Assembly (NCBI GenBank): GCA_028456385.1
Contig: JALNQF010000902.1
Span: 1 to 11,434 of the forward strand
Direction: 5' to 3'
Origin: Ophiosphaerella korrae
Lineage: Eukaryota; Ascomycota; Dothideomycetes; Pleosporales; Phaeosphaeriaceae
Length of the DNA stretch: 11,434 bases
Positions 1-8,475 of this stretch are shown in pieces; the stretch's first letter is position 1, and each line of letters opens with the position of its first letter. The notes beneath the pieces are model-generated. The model ran no database searches. It worked only from the letters and a program-made list of their open reading frames with translations, and was not told where the DNA came from. The position numbers and the translations under genes are program-made.

Positions 1-199
1 ACTATACTAGCTATTATAAGCGCTTATTAAGTAGGGTAGTACTTTTATTAAGTAGAGTAATCTTACTATAAGATATTATAAGTGTTTAAGTAATAGATAA
101 GATAAGATAGGATAGGATAAGAGTATACTAAGCTCGCGATCTCTTACTATAGTATATAGGATAGAACTATTAAGTAATTTTTAGCGCTAGGTTTATAAC
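1..199 (+). mobile_element. RIP-mutated internal 3' part of an LTR element
   Basis: Positions 129-199 align without gaps to the reverse complement of 11364-11434. They differ at 16 of 71 positions, all C-to-T or G-to-A, so this is a RIP-mutated copy of the same sequence. Both copies directly precede a 165-bp LTR, and the two copies lose similarity exactly at the LTR's 3' edge. I therefore read this as internal sequence just upstream of a 3' LTR, with the rest of the element left of the window. Positions 1-128 have no second copy here; their membership is inferred from contiguity. No convincing polypurine tract adjoins the LTR, so a shared host repeat flanking the LTR is the alternative. No coding is visible. 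Confidence 0.55.
96..120. repeat. Short GATAA/GATAG tandem tract
   Basis: Five 5-bp units in a row read GATAA, GATAA, GATAG, GATAG, GATAA. G-to-A mutation of GATAG or GATGG-like units could have produced or blurred it. No function is implied. Confidence 0.7.
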
Positions 200-364
200 T
201 ATTACGAGATATAAGCTTAGGAATAAGTAGGAGATAATTATTAATTAAAGAGCTATCTAAGCTAGGCTACTTATATATAGTAGAGTAGCTTAAATAGCTT
301 ATATAGCTTACTTACTACTATAGGCTTACTTAAATTATATAGAGTAAAGCTCTAACTTATAATA
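200..364 (+). mobile_element. 165-bp LTR, RIP-mutated copy (probable 3' LTR)
   Basis: This aligns without gaps over its full 165 bp to the unmutated LTR at 11199-11363 (reverse complement) and to the one at 8306-8470. Against 11199-11363 I count 43 differences: 16 C-to-T, 27 G-to-A and none other. The ancestral TG...CA ends now read TA...TA. The TATA-like stretch near the middle is preserved. To the right it abuts Copia RT sequence at 365, so the element landed inside the Copia RT. The base run 365-369 (ATATA) should be one copy of its target duplication, with the partner off the left edge. Confidence 0.9.
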
Positions 365-3300
365 ATATATACTACCTATAGTAGTTAAATTATACGTTAC
401 TTTCTATCTTAAATTACTTTAACACTAAGAAACTATTAGAGATCTATTTCTCTAGTAATAGTATACTTCTCTTTTAGAAGATTAGTTACTTACTATACTT
501 CTTTAGTCTTCTACTTGTTATATACGATAATAATATTATCTACGTAGAAGAAGATAATAATTCTATCTTTAACTATATAGTATAGTTTGTATAGTACTAT
601 TTAAAAGCCTATAGCTTTAAGTATAGCTATAAATTCTCTCTACTATAAGAGAGGTAAGATCTAGAGACTATATAGGGCCTTTTAGACTCTAAGGATTATA
701 CCCTTCTTTTAGTATCTCCTTAGTATTCTTATATAGATCTCTTAGTCTATTACTATATAAATAAAGGCGTTAGTTACGTTATACTATTTTAGTTTAAGAT
801 TATATTTAGTAGTAATAGCTATAAGTATCTAAAAGGATTAGCTAGCTAGTATTATAGCGTAAGTCTCTTATACTATAACGTTTTGTTACTAGTCTCTTTA
901 TATAACAAGTTAAGCTTTATATTTAATAAATTAATAATATTTATTAAGCTTGTACGTATATACTTATATATAGTCTCGTATCTACTAGCTAGAATACTAG
1001 ATAGGTTTAGCTAGTACTTTAGTCTATAATTTTATCTAGCAATAGCTAGTTAAGTAACATAACTTAGCTTCTTTAAATAACTCGCCTATTAGATAGCTTT
1101 CTAGGTTCGTTTAGTATAAGGGTAGTAATAAGAGTTAATTATAGTAAAGCTTTAGTCCTCTTATAAGTATCCTTTTTATCTTAGCTTTATTTATAAGTTC
1201 TCTTTAGTATTTTCTAAAGTTGCCTACCTAGGTACTAGCTATAAAGGCTACTACCTATAGTATAGTTTTAGATAAGCTATATCTATTGTATACTATTAAC
1301 TCTAGTTAGTCTCTAGTTATTAAATAGGCTAGTATTACTACTAGAGGTAGAGATAGTAGAGGAGTTAGATAGTAGTCTATAATCTTTCTTCTATAGTAGT
1401 AGGTAGGTAGATCTTCTTTATTATTTATAGATATATCTAACTTAGTATTATTTTTATAGAAGGACTCTATCTCTAGCTTGTACACTAGTGCTAAGAGCTT
1501 AATTGTTTTAATATAGGTAGTAATCTCTTCTAGTATTTAATATATAAGGTTATCTATTAAATCCTCTATTTTACTATTAAAGATTATTTACTTATTAAAG
1601 ATTATATCCTATATACTTATTACTTTAGCTATAGATAGTACCTAGATCTAGTAGATGTTTAATAACTAGTATCTTACAAGGTAGCTAATCTATACTTTTA
1701 GATCTAAACGTTGTAGCCTTAATTTACTATAATACGTATTATTAGTTATTACGAAGGCTTTATACCTATATACTTTTAAGTAAGCTAAGTTTAGCTTTTT
1801 TATTAATACTATAATTCCTTAATTCTTAGTAACTTTTGTAAAGAATACTTTATATAGTGTCTTCTAGTTATTTAAGTAACTTAGCGTTTAATTATATAGG
1901 TAGATTCTAGCCTATATAATTTTAGGCTAAAGTTCCTATAGTAAATTTGCGTTAAGTCGTATAGTATATACTTTCTCCTTGTTAATTCCTCTAGCGCGCT
2001 TAGCTCCTCTATTCTAGGCTTAAGTATCTAGAGCTAAAGGTTTAATAGTAATACCTTGCAAGTTTAACTAGCGCTAGACCTCTAGTTTTACTATTGTAAT
2101 CTTGTTATTAGTTTTAATTACTTTAACTAAGATACTATACTAATCTTTTAAGAAGAGGATTAAGTTTAATAGTACCTTAATAATTAATTTAGCTAACTAG
2201 TTATTAGTAAAGTAGAAGTCTTACTATAGTTTTAAGTACTTATTAGTAATAAGTATCTAGCTTTTCTCTTTAGTAACGCTTTATACTTTATATAAGTAGA
2301 AGTTAATAGAGAGTCTTTCTCTTAGTCCTTTATAACTAATTCTTAGTATATAACTAATTTACTACTTTATTTTAGCTTTACTATATATATTATACTAGAC
2401 TATAGATACTCCTTTTATACGTACCCCTTAAGCTTACTAGACAAAGTGTTTAATTATAGCTAGTCCTAGATAGCTAAGTTTCTTGTACTATAGTAGTATA
2501 AGTACTCTAATAGTCTAAGGTTTATAGGTATAGTATACTACTTAGTATATAGGATTATATAATAAATAATACTTAAGTACCTATTAACTATAGATCTTAG
2601 TAAGGTATCTAATTGTTTATCTATTAGGCTTATTTAGAGTTGTTAGCTTAGATTAAGTGTTCTACTATATTCCTCTCTACTAGAGTAGCTAGAAAGAGAC
2701 TAGGTTGTAAAAGATATCTAGGCATATAGCTATATTATATAGAACTAGTTTGTTTTCTATTAACTAGTTTTTTAGCGTAAGAGTAAGAGATCTATATCCT
2801 TTTACTTATATCTTTAACTTACCTACCTATATATAATTATTTAGCCTTAATAGATAATAGTTATATATACAAGTTAGGTTAATTATAATATAGTAGGTTA
2901 AACTAGAGTCTAGGATAAAGGAATTCTAGAGAGAGTAGGTATTATAAGTATTTCTTGTAGTTTTAGTAACAAAAGTGCTCTTAATACTTAATATTTACTA
3001 GCCTTCTAGTTAATCTTCTTTATAGATTTTAGTAATCTAAGGTAACTTAGCGTATAGTTCTATATAAGGCTTTATTTAATACTTTAACTATCTTCTTATT
3101 AGTCTTTATAAGGTTGTGTTATACTTACGTTTGTAATTAATAAGCTCTTTTAGAGTCTTACTTAGAGTCTACTAATCTAGTACTTTATTAGGATTAATAT
3201 AGTAGTAATTACTAAGTTTATAAGGTCTTTTATAAGCTAGGTATTATTTACTTATAGCTCTTTAACTTATTATTTAGTTAATGTTAGTATTACTACTACG

Positions 3301-4212
3301 TGTACGTTAATTACAAGGTCTACCCTATTTATTAAGTAGCGCGCTGTCTACAAAAGAGGCGTCCCTAGTCTTACCCTAGGTAGTATTACTACTAGTAGCG
3401 TAAGGTAAGGTATTATCTACTACGAAAGTAGCTTTACGCCTCCTTATATTTAGGAGATAGTATACTATTATATACTTATAGTAGCGTTTTATTATTTCCC
3501 TCTAGTTTATACTAGGTAATAGCCTTCTATTATCTTAAAAGGTTATAGACTAAATTAGTGCTATATATTTAATAGCTACTAAAAAGTCTTAAGTAATTAT
3601 ATTAATTTATAGTAACTCTACTACTTAATACGTTTTAGCCTTAGTAGTAGCGTAGTTATACTTAGCTATCTATATATCCTAATTTACTAGGCTTCTTATA
3701 GGCTTAAGTAATTTAAAGTATTTATTACGTATATACTCTTGCTTAATACGCTTATCTACGCTAATAGTTTACTTTAGGTTTAATAGCTACTAGCGTAGAG
3801 ATTAGTTTAGTAAGTAGTACGTACGTAGTAGATATAGCAAGACTAAGGATTAGATAAACGTTATAATATACTAGAGACTTAACTACTCCTTTTTGTACTT
3901 GTATTAGTCGCTATAGTATTACTTAGCTAATATTTTATAGTATTTAAGGTCTTCTTTAAAAGCCTTATAACTAGTAGCTAAGAGTTTAGACTACTACGTA
4001 GGAGTCTTAATACTTAATGCTAGAGTGTAGTTAGCTATTACTAGAGCTCTAATTAGTTCTAGTCTCTAAATTAGCTAGGTAGAGGATTCTAGGTTAATCT
4101 TATCCTAAATATTATATACTACGCATCTAGATTGTAGTTAAATTATCTATATAGTATAATCCTTATTAGTCCTTAATATTATAGTTAGATTGCGTTAGGT
4201 TATACTAGCTAT
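365..4212 (-). pseudogene. Ty1/Copia gag-pol relic, RIP-inactivated, RT truncated
   Basis: This is the single gag-pol polyprotein of a Copia retrotransposon. Gag starts at a likely mutated start codon (ATA for ATG) at 4210-4212 followed by ASIT. Protease keeps FILDS with its Asp at 2908-2910. A GAG-pre-integrase motif, (W)HKRLGHLGLA-like, lies near 2461-2500. The integrase triad sits at 2302-2304, 2107-2109 and 1999-2001, now Asn, Asn and Lys, with the family's 35-residue D-E spacing. Further integrase motifs resemble QNGGAER and LYNRTPSYL. Reverse transcriptase shows (D)VTNAF at about 778-780, KALYGL-like near 640-690, and YVDD at 535-546, now YVDN. All these landmarks lie in one frame over about 1280 codons, with no net frameshift. 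In-frame stops sit where CAG, CAA or TGG stood. The C-terminal RT and RNase H are missing because an LTR element begins at 364. No clear gag zinc knuckle was seen. Confidence 0.93.
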
Positions 4213-4320
4213 CTTGTTTTAGCTTTAAGTTATAAGAGGGTAGGAGATTATTACTTTTTAGAGTGCGCTTTAGTTAAGGTTAAGTGTAGTGCTTAGCTTG
4301 ATTTAAGAGTTATTAGAGGG

Positions 4321-4455
4321 CTACTAGAGAGTAGGAGATTTGCGCCCTTTTTAAAGATACTCGTAGTACTACTAGAAAGTAGGAGAATAGTACTTTTTTG
4401 CTAACGCGCGCAGGGCTACTAGAGGGTAAGAGATTAGTACTTTTCGCTAATGCTC
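4321..4455. repeat. Degenerate 47-48 bp tandem repeat, three units
   Basis: The block CTACTAGA...GTA.GAGA...TACTTTT...GC recurs with starts at 4321, 4369 and 4416, a period of 48 then 47 bp. A related stretch at about 4231-4260 may be an outlying unit. The units hold unusually GC-rich patches (GCGCCC, ACGCGCGCAGGG) for this window. The repeats lie upstream of the Copia gag and may belong to its LTR. Confidence 0.7.
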
Positions 4456-4470
4456 TTTATAGTGCTTAGC

Positions 4471-4518
4471 TTAATACTTAAGTTAATACTTAAGTTAATG
4501 CTCGAGTTAATACTCGAG
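4471..4518. repeat. 12-bp tandem repeat, four units
   Basis: Four adjoining 12-bp units start at 4471, 4483, 4495 and 4507: TTAATACTTAAG twice, then TTAATGCTCGAG and TTAATACTCGAG. A partial TTGATG follows. The CTTAAG and CTCGAG variants differ by C-to-T and G-to-A only, so the AT-rich units look like RIP products of the CTCGAG form. The first unit is preceded by AGTGCTTAGC, which also occurs near 4289-4298. Confidence 0.9.
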
Positions 4519-4659
4519 TTGATGTAGGTAGATACTAGTTTACTTAACTTAGTTAAGGTAGTAAGACTCTTAACTATTAGATTTAAAGGAGGTTATAGTA
4601 GTTTAATAAAAAGGCTTTTTCGTAATAGCTATATAAGGGCCTTGTTAGAGAGGGATACT

Positions 4660-4680
4660 AAGGCTTTTAGAAAAGCCCTT
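4660..4680. repeat. Small hairpin followed by a T run
   Basis: The arms AAGGCTTTT (4660-4668) and AAAAGCCCTT (4671-4680) are complementary apart from one extra C, with a 2-base loop, and the sequence then runs into TTTT. A related AAAAAGGCTTTTT lies near 4608-4620. It resembles a bacterial terminator only superficially. In this eukaryotic, transposon-derived context I assign no function. Confidence 0.45.
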
Positions 4681-4993
4681 TTTTAGATTAATTACTTATA
4701 ACTTAATAGCACTAGGTATAAACTAAGTAGATTAATTCTACTATCTATCTCTAGCCCTGCGCTCTATCTATATATCTACGATACAGTAGTCTTGGCTAGG
4801 TCTCTCGAGATAGTAGCGAGCTAGATCCTTAACACTCCTTCTATTAAGGTACTAGTTTCTTTGTTATATTAGTTGTACTAACGTAGTCTATCTCCTTGTA
4901 TATAAGATTTATTATTTAATTCCTTTGTTTGTAATAGTTAAGGCTACAATCCTTTTAGCTATAGTAGGGTTAGCGGCTTAGCGATCGTATATG

Positions 4994-5017
4994 TAATCGC
5001 GTATCTAATCGCGTATC
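4994..5017. repeat. Direct repeat TAATCGCGTATC x2
   Basis: Two exact, adjoining copies of TAATCGCGTATC start at 4994 and 5006, followed by a partial GAGTATCTAAT. This is one of the few CpG-rich patches surviving in the non-coding stretch. Confidence 0.85.
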
Positions 5018-5277
5018 GAGTATCTAATTATATAACTTATCTAACAATATTATATATACTATACTTATAAGCTAAAGTATTAGAAAGTAGTAAAACTATA
5101 TTAGTAAAGTCTAAAACCTTTATAAAAGCTTTATATAACTTTTAGTAAAGAAATACTTTTATATAAATAAGAATTATAAACTTAGTATAAGTATAAAGTA
5201 GACTTTATATAAGATAAATTAATAAAGTAGTTTTAATAATTAAACTAAAAAGAGTAAATAGTAGATATAGTTATCTA

Positions 5278-5312
5278 AGTAAGTACTAGGTATATATACC
5301 TAGTAGCTTACT
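5278..5312. repeat. Long near-perfect palindrome
   Basis: The centre, ACTAGGTATATATACCTAGT, is a perfect 20-bp palindrome. The arms extend outward as AGTAAG on the left and CTTACT on the right, with a single unpaired base in the right arm. It could be the fused ends of a vanished small DNA transposon, or chance in TA-rich mutated DNA. It has no visible link to the Fot1 ends about 100 bp away. Confidence 0.75.
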
Positions 5313-5394
5313 AAGTACTAACTAAAAGTAGAAAAGTAGTTAAATATAAGTAAGATTATAATATTAGTATAAAAATAAAAGATATAACGTAATC

Positions 5395-5428
5395 TATAGG
5401 CAAGTTACCTATATAGGTAAGTTACTTA
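5395..5428. repeat. 17-bp tandem duplication at the left end of the Fot1 element
   Basis: TATAGGCAAGTTACCTA (5395-5411) is followed immediately by TATAGGTAAGTTACTTA (5412-5428). The second unit is the outer part of the left inverted end of the Fot1 relic. The first unit keeps CA where the second has TA. The right end of the transposon has only one such unit. Either the left end carries a duplicated terminus, or another related end lies next to it; this leaves the exact left boundary open between 5395 and 5412. Confidence 0.75.
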
Positions 5429-5458
5429 CTTTTACTAAGCCCTTACTAAAACTACTAC
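5412..5458 (+). repeat. Left terminal inverted repeat of Fot1 relic
   Basis: Read on the plus strand, this end runs TATAGGTAAGTTACTTAC, then TTTTACTAAGCCCTTAC and TAAAACTACTAC. It matches the reverse complement of 7164-7209 except for a 4-base TTAC insertion here, a few C/T differences and a short difference near the inner end. Confidence 0.82.
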
Positions 5459-5514
5459 GTTATAGCGCAAAATAGCCTACTTTAACCTAGTATACTATAA
5501 TATAATACAAGATA

Positions 5515-7140
5515 TTATTTAGAGTCTACTTCTACTATATTCTTACACGTTTATATATTATACCTAGTCTCTTTATATACTATTTACTATTATTAAGATA
5601 GTTTACTTACTTTAGTACGTACTTACTTCTTTAACTTCTTCCTATTACTATACGTACTAAAGTCCTTAAGAGTAGCTAAGCGTACTCTATCTTTAACTAT
5701 TAAGGTCTCTTCTACTTAAACCTACTTTCTTTTATATAATTTTTGTCGCGTTATAGCTTTATTTACTACCTAAAGCTTAGCGTTTTCTTTTTATACTAAT
5801 ACTAGGTTATACGCTATTACTACTACGCCTTTAGTAAGGTATTTAAAGTACTTAGCTAGACTTATTAGTAAGCTATCTATATACCTCTAAATCCTTGCCT
5901 TTATAAGCGTTAATTACGACCCTAATTATAGGGTATTACTTAGTATTTACAACTACTAGGGCTTGTTATTAGGTAAGAGTAGTAAAGGAGTACGTAGCTT
6001 AATATTAAGAGTTAATATAACCTATTCTAAGTTAAATAGAGCTAATCTAGCGCCTTAAAACCCTCTTTAGACATTCTTAGGAGTAATTACTATATTATAG
6101 GCGTGCTTAAAGTATAGTAAGAACTCTTGTTTTATAATATAGCTAATCTAGTAGTATATAAGTACTTTAACTTAGTACCTATACGCCTTCTTTAAAGGAG
6201 TAAAATAGCCTATATTAAGTAGCTACAAGAAGTATAATACGTACGTAAGTATATAAAAAGTAATAATCTTGTTCTCTTTATAGTAGTTCTTAAATTTAAG
6301 TAAGTTATAGCTCTAATAGCTATTAATAATAAGTAAACGTACTATCTTAATAGTATACGTCTTTATATACGTATTAAAGTACTTTAACTACGTAAGACTA
6401 AGTATATTAGTTGTCTAGCTAATTTTAAAGACCTTAATAAATTAGTCTTAAGGTATTTTACTATCCTTATACTAGTTTAATAGGTAGTAGTGCGCCTTAA
6501 GGATAATAAAGGGTAGAATAGCCTACCTAGTTATATTAATACCTATAATAGCTATTACTTACTCTCTATTACTTAGTTAGATTACTTTTAGCTATAAATA
6601 TCTTTCTAAGGCTATAATAACTATATTTACTATAATCTAGCCTATTATAAAGCCTATCTTGTTAAAGTTATATAAGTTATTATCTAAGATACTATACTTA
6701 GCTTTAGTATTAGCTACTAGCTTAAACTACTCTTGTATAAGGTTAAGATCCTTACAAAGGGCTCTCTTATAGTTATACTTATAATTAAACCTTATTTTAA
6801 GCTTAAGGTAGCGCTTAATAAACGTACTAGGCTAGTTTATACTAACTTAGGCTAGATTATACTTAGCGCGCAAAGAATTAGCTATATTAGCTACGTCTAT
6901 AAGCTAAGAAGAGAATCTACGCTTAATATAGTTAAAGATATACTTAATAATTATACTCTTTTTAAGCTTAGTTAGATTACTTAAGTTAGGTATAGTATCT
7001 ACGCGTAAAGGTTATCTAGCGCGTTAATTACCTAGCGTCTTATAAGAGACGTTATAGCGCGTTATAGTAAGAGACTTATATCTTATTTAATAGCTTAAAG
7101 AGTAAGCTATACTTAATATTTATTTAAAGGTTCTCTATAT
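5515..7140 (-). pseudogene. Fot1/pogo-type transposase relic, RIP-inactivated
   Basis: This encoded a cut-and-paste DDE transposase with an N-terminal helix-turn-helix/CENP-B-like region. From about 7134 to a terminal TAA at 5515-5517 all landmarks stay in one frame, about 540 codons, a normal Fot1 length, with no frameshift. The N-terminus includes RYNVSYKTLGN and TIPNLSNLTKL, typical of the family. The catalytic motifs are YNF(D)KTGF-like at 6661-6663, LLI(D)GH-like at 6322-6324 and LLQPL(D)IG-like at 6214-6216. All three Asp codons now read Asn, and the last two are 35 residues apart, as in Fot1. CKENKII, PLKKAY and a C-terminal GHNARTCK-like knuckle follow. Many Gln and Trp codons are stops. 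The original start is probably a mutated ATG near 7140; this is uncertain. Confidence 0.92.
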
Positions 7141-7163
7141 TATTATTATTATAATATTAAAGG

Positions 7164-7209
7164 GTAGTAGGTGTTTTAGTAAAGGCTTAGTAAAAGTAAC
7201 TTACCTATA
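7164..7209 (-). repeat. Right terminal inverted repeat of Fot1 relic
   Basis: On the minus strand this starts TATAGGTAAGTTACTTTTAC and continues TAAGCCTTTACTAAAACACC, mirroring 5412-5458. The mutated transposase start lies about 25 bp inside it. Confidence 0.85.
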
Positions 7210-7890
7210 GAGTACGTTAAGAGATAACTTCTTTATATATCTCTTTCCTTTTAAAGAGTAAATTCTTAGAGCTTAAAAAAGGCTCTAATTAACTAATAAT
7301 ACCTATTAAGTAGTAGTAGTAGTTGTTAGAGTTAAGGAGGTTAACTATTTTTAGAGTTAAAATCGTTATTTACAAAGTATAGAGCTAAGGTTTTTACTAA
7401 TTTTAGTATAAAATTAAGACTTATATAACTTCTATATATAAAACGTATTAACTATAAACTCTTTTCTACTACTTTTACTTTATACTAATAAAATTAAACC
7501 TAAAAGTGTTTATATATAGTATAAGGGAAGGTAAAGTTAATACTACTAAGTAACTTAATAGTGCTAGATCTCTATATAAGTACTTACTATAGATATAAGC
7601 TTTGTAATAGGTAGGTTTATTAATATAGGGGACTTAGTAAGCCTAATATTTATAAGTATTAGGAGGTAGGTAGTGTAGAGTAGCCCTAGCTAGGAATTTA
7701 GTAGCTAGTTATAAATTCTATAATAGTAAACTAAACCTACGCGTAACTAGTTATAAGAGAGCGTAGTAGTCGTAGCTATAGTAGTATAGTAGGTCCTAAC
7801 CTAAAAAGAGTCCTATACTTACTAGCTAAGGTAAACTATTCCTACTATTTTTACGCTATAATTTAGCTTTAGCTAGTAGTAAAGTTTTTT
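7210..7890. other. Non-coding stretch downstream of the Gypsy relic (possible LTR)
   Basis: I see no gene. On the minus strand this follows the Gypsy pol stop codon and the tandem array, where a 3' untranslated region, polypurine tract and 3' LTR are expected. A mutated purine-rich stretch on the minus strand at about 7837-7856 (GTAAAAATAGTAGGAATAG) is a candidate polypurine tract, followed by TTTACC. A TATA-like ACTATATATAAAC lies near 7507-7520. If an LTR starts near 7836, the Fot1 element at 7209 would interrupt it. No second LTR copy is in the window, so this is a guess from position. Confidence 0.4.
7309..7323. repeat. AGT trinucleotide tract
   Basis: Five consecutive AGT units, with a sixth imperfect one (TGT) following. 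A simple repeat in mutated non-coding DNA; no function is suggested. Confidence 0.8.
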
Positions 7891-8260
7891 AATTACGCCT
7901 TAGAAGGCCTTTTTATACCTACTAATAGCTAAAGTACTTTACTAGGTTTTGTCTTTATTAAGCTCTATTTTAGGTATATAGTTAGTATTTTAGGCTTTTC
8001 TAAGTAATTCTAGTAAAAGTTAAAAGTAGTAATTACGCCTTATAAGAGGCTTTTTTACGCCTATTAATAGTTTTAAGCTTATCTAAGTAGTTCTAGTAAG
8101 AGCTAAAAGTAGTAATTACACCTTAGAAGAGCTTTTTTATACCTATTAGTAGGTTAAAATACTCTAATAAGTTACGTCTTTATTAGAGCTTTATTTTTTA
8201 GGTATGTACAGAGTTAGTAGTTTAGCTTTCTCTAAGTAGTTCGAGTAAAAGTTAAAAGTA
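7891..8260. repeat. Tandem array with long-short-long units at the Gypsy 3' end
   Basis: Three units begin with AATTAC[GA]CCTTA at 7891, 8031 and 8114 and end with CTAAGTA.TTC.AGTAA.AGTTAAAAGTA-like sequence. Unit lengths are about 140, 83 and 147 bp. The middle unit lacks a block of roughly 57-60 bp, the part that in the outer units reads like TTT..TCTTTATTA.AGCT.TATTTTAGGTAT. The Gypsy reading frame ends inside the last unit (stop 8191-8193), so the array spans the end of the gene and its 3' untranslated region. Confidence 0.85.
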
Positions 8261-8300
8261 GCTTTATATTTTATAAATTCTTCTACTAGCTCTTATATAG

Positions 8301-8305
8301 GTTTA
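8301..8305. repeat. Target site duplication, left copy (GTTTA)
   Basis: GTTTA directly precedes the TG of the solo LTR and is repeated exactly at 8471-8475. Five bases is a normal duplication length for LTR-element integrases. Confidence 0.88.
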
Positions 8306-8470
8306 TGTTGCGAGATGCGAGCTCAGGAATGAGTGGGAGATGATCATTGATTGAAGAGCTATCTGAGCTGGGCTACTTATATACAGTGGAGCAGCTCGAA
8401 CGGCTCGTGCGGCTCGCTTACTGCTGCGGGCTTACCTGAATTGTATGGAGCAGAGCTCTAACTTGCGACA
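8306..8470 (+). mobile_element. Unmutated 165-bp solo LTR inside the Gypsy chromodomain
   Basis: It starts TGTTGCGAG and ends CTTGCGACA, so it has TG...CA ends with short imperfect inverted tips, and is flanked by GTTTA on both sides. It matches 11199-11363 (reverse complement) at 162 of 165 positions; the differences are at 8442, 8452 and 8453. Base composition changes abruptly at both edges: this block is rich in CpG, CA and TG while both flanks are RIP-eroded. Removing the LTR and one GTTTA rejoins the Gypsy chromodomain in frame (minus strand GYNKPI*ELVEEF, ancestrally GYDKPTWEP-like), an independent proof of the boundaries. It is a solo LTR because no internal region is present. Being short, it could escape RIP even if the process is active. 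Confidence 0.95.
8377..8383 (+). promoter_or_regulatory. TATA-like box in the LTR
   Basis: TTATATA sits about 70 bp into the otherwise GC-rich 165-bp LTR and is conserved in all three copies (271-277 in the mutated one). It is the natural candidate for the element's promoter TATA box. This is a sequence match only. Confidence 0.45.
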
Positions 8471-8475
8471 GTTTA
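8471..8475. repeat. Target site duplication, right copy (GTTTA)
   Basis: An exact repeat of 8301-8305, directly after the terminal CA of the solo LTR. Confidence 0.88.

Larger units (their letters stand above)
4213..4720 (-). mobile_element. Probable Copia leader and 5' LTR (limits unknown)
   Basis: This stretch lies directly upstream of the Copia gag start on the minus strand, where the untranslated leader, primer-binding site and 5' LTR must be. It is non-coding and rich in short tandem repeats (4321-4455 and 4471-4518), which is common in LTR U3/R regions. A TATA-like stretch occurs near 4630-4636. I could not identify the LTR ends, a primer-binding site or a second LTR copy, because the 3' LTR is outside the window and RIP has erased TG/CA ends. 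The assignment rests on position only, and the right limit is a guess. Confidence 0.35.
4519..5394. other. Non-coding stretch between Copia and Fot1 relics
   Basis: I see no gene here on either strand. The left part (to about 5035) is less eroded than most of the window, with patches such as CCTGCGCTC, ACAGTAGTCTTGGC and GCGATCG. The right part (5040-5394) is extremely AT-rich with few C or G. It contains a hairpin at 4660-4680, a 12-bp direct repeat at 4994-5017 and a long palindrome at 5278-5312, each listed separately. It may hold remnants of Copia or Gypsy LTRs, but no ends or second copies are visible to prove this. Confidence 0.6.
5412..7209 (-). mobile_element. Fot1/pogo-type DNA transposon relic (Tc1-mariner superfamily)
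   Basis: A transposase relic of the Fot1/pogo type is bounded by matching inverted ends, giving an element of about 1.8 kb, the usual size for the Fot1 group. Both ends start TATAGGTAAGTTAC, consistent with a TA target duplication, though the mutated sequence makes the exact edge ambiguous by one or two TA steps. The element lies between the Copia and Gypsy relics and runs antisense, like both. It carries the same dense C-to-T/G-to-A damage as its neighbours. What it inserted into is not recognisable. Confidence 0.88.

Noticed and set aside
3420..3480. Copia gag zinc knuckle
   Set aside because: The stretch reads YKYIIVYYLL; the ATA codons cannot derive from Cys by RIP-type changes, so a CCHC motif is not supported.
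4660..4685. Rho-independent terminator (hairpin plus T run)
   Set aside because: The context is a fungal transposon landscape, not bacterial operons, so the structure is listed only as a hairpin.
7141..7163. ATT/ATA-rich run as a CRISPR or centromeric-type repeat
   Set aside because: It is a short stretch between the Fot1 inverted end and the transposase start, with no repeat-spacer structure.
8290..8312. Similarity of TAGGTTTA before the solo LTR to TAGGTTTATAAC before the left LTR, as a sign of shared 5' flank
   Set aside because: Similarity ends within a few bases, and the chromodomain frame restored by excision shows that this flank is Gypsy coding sequence.
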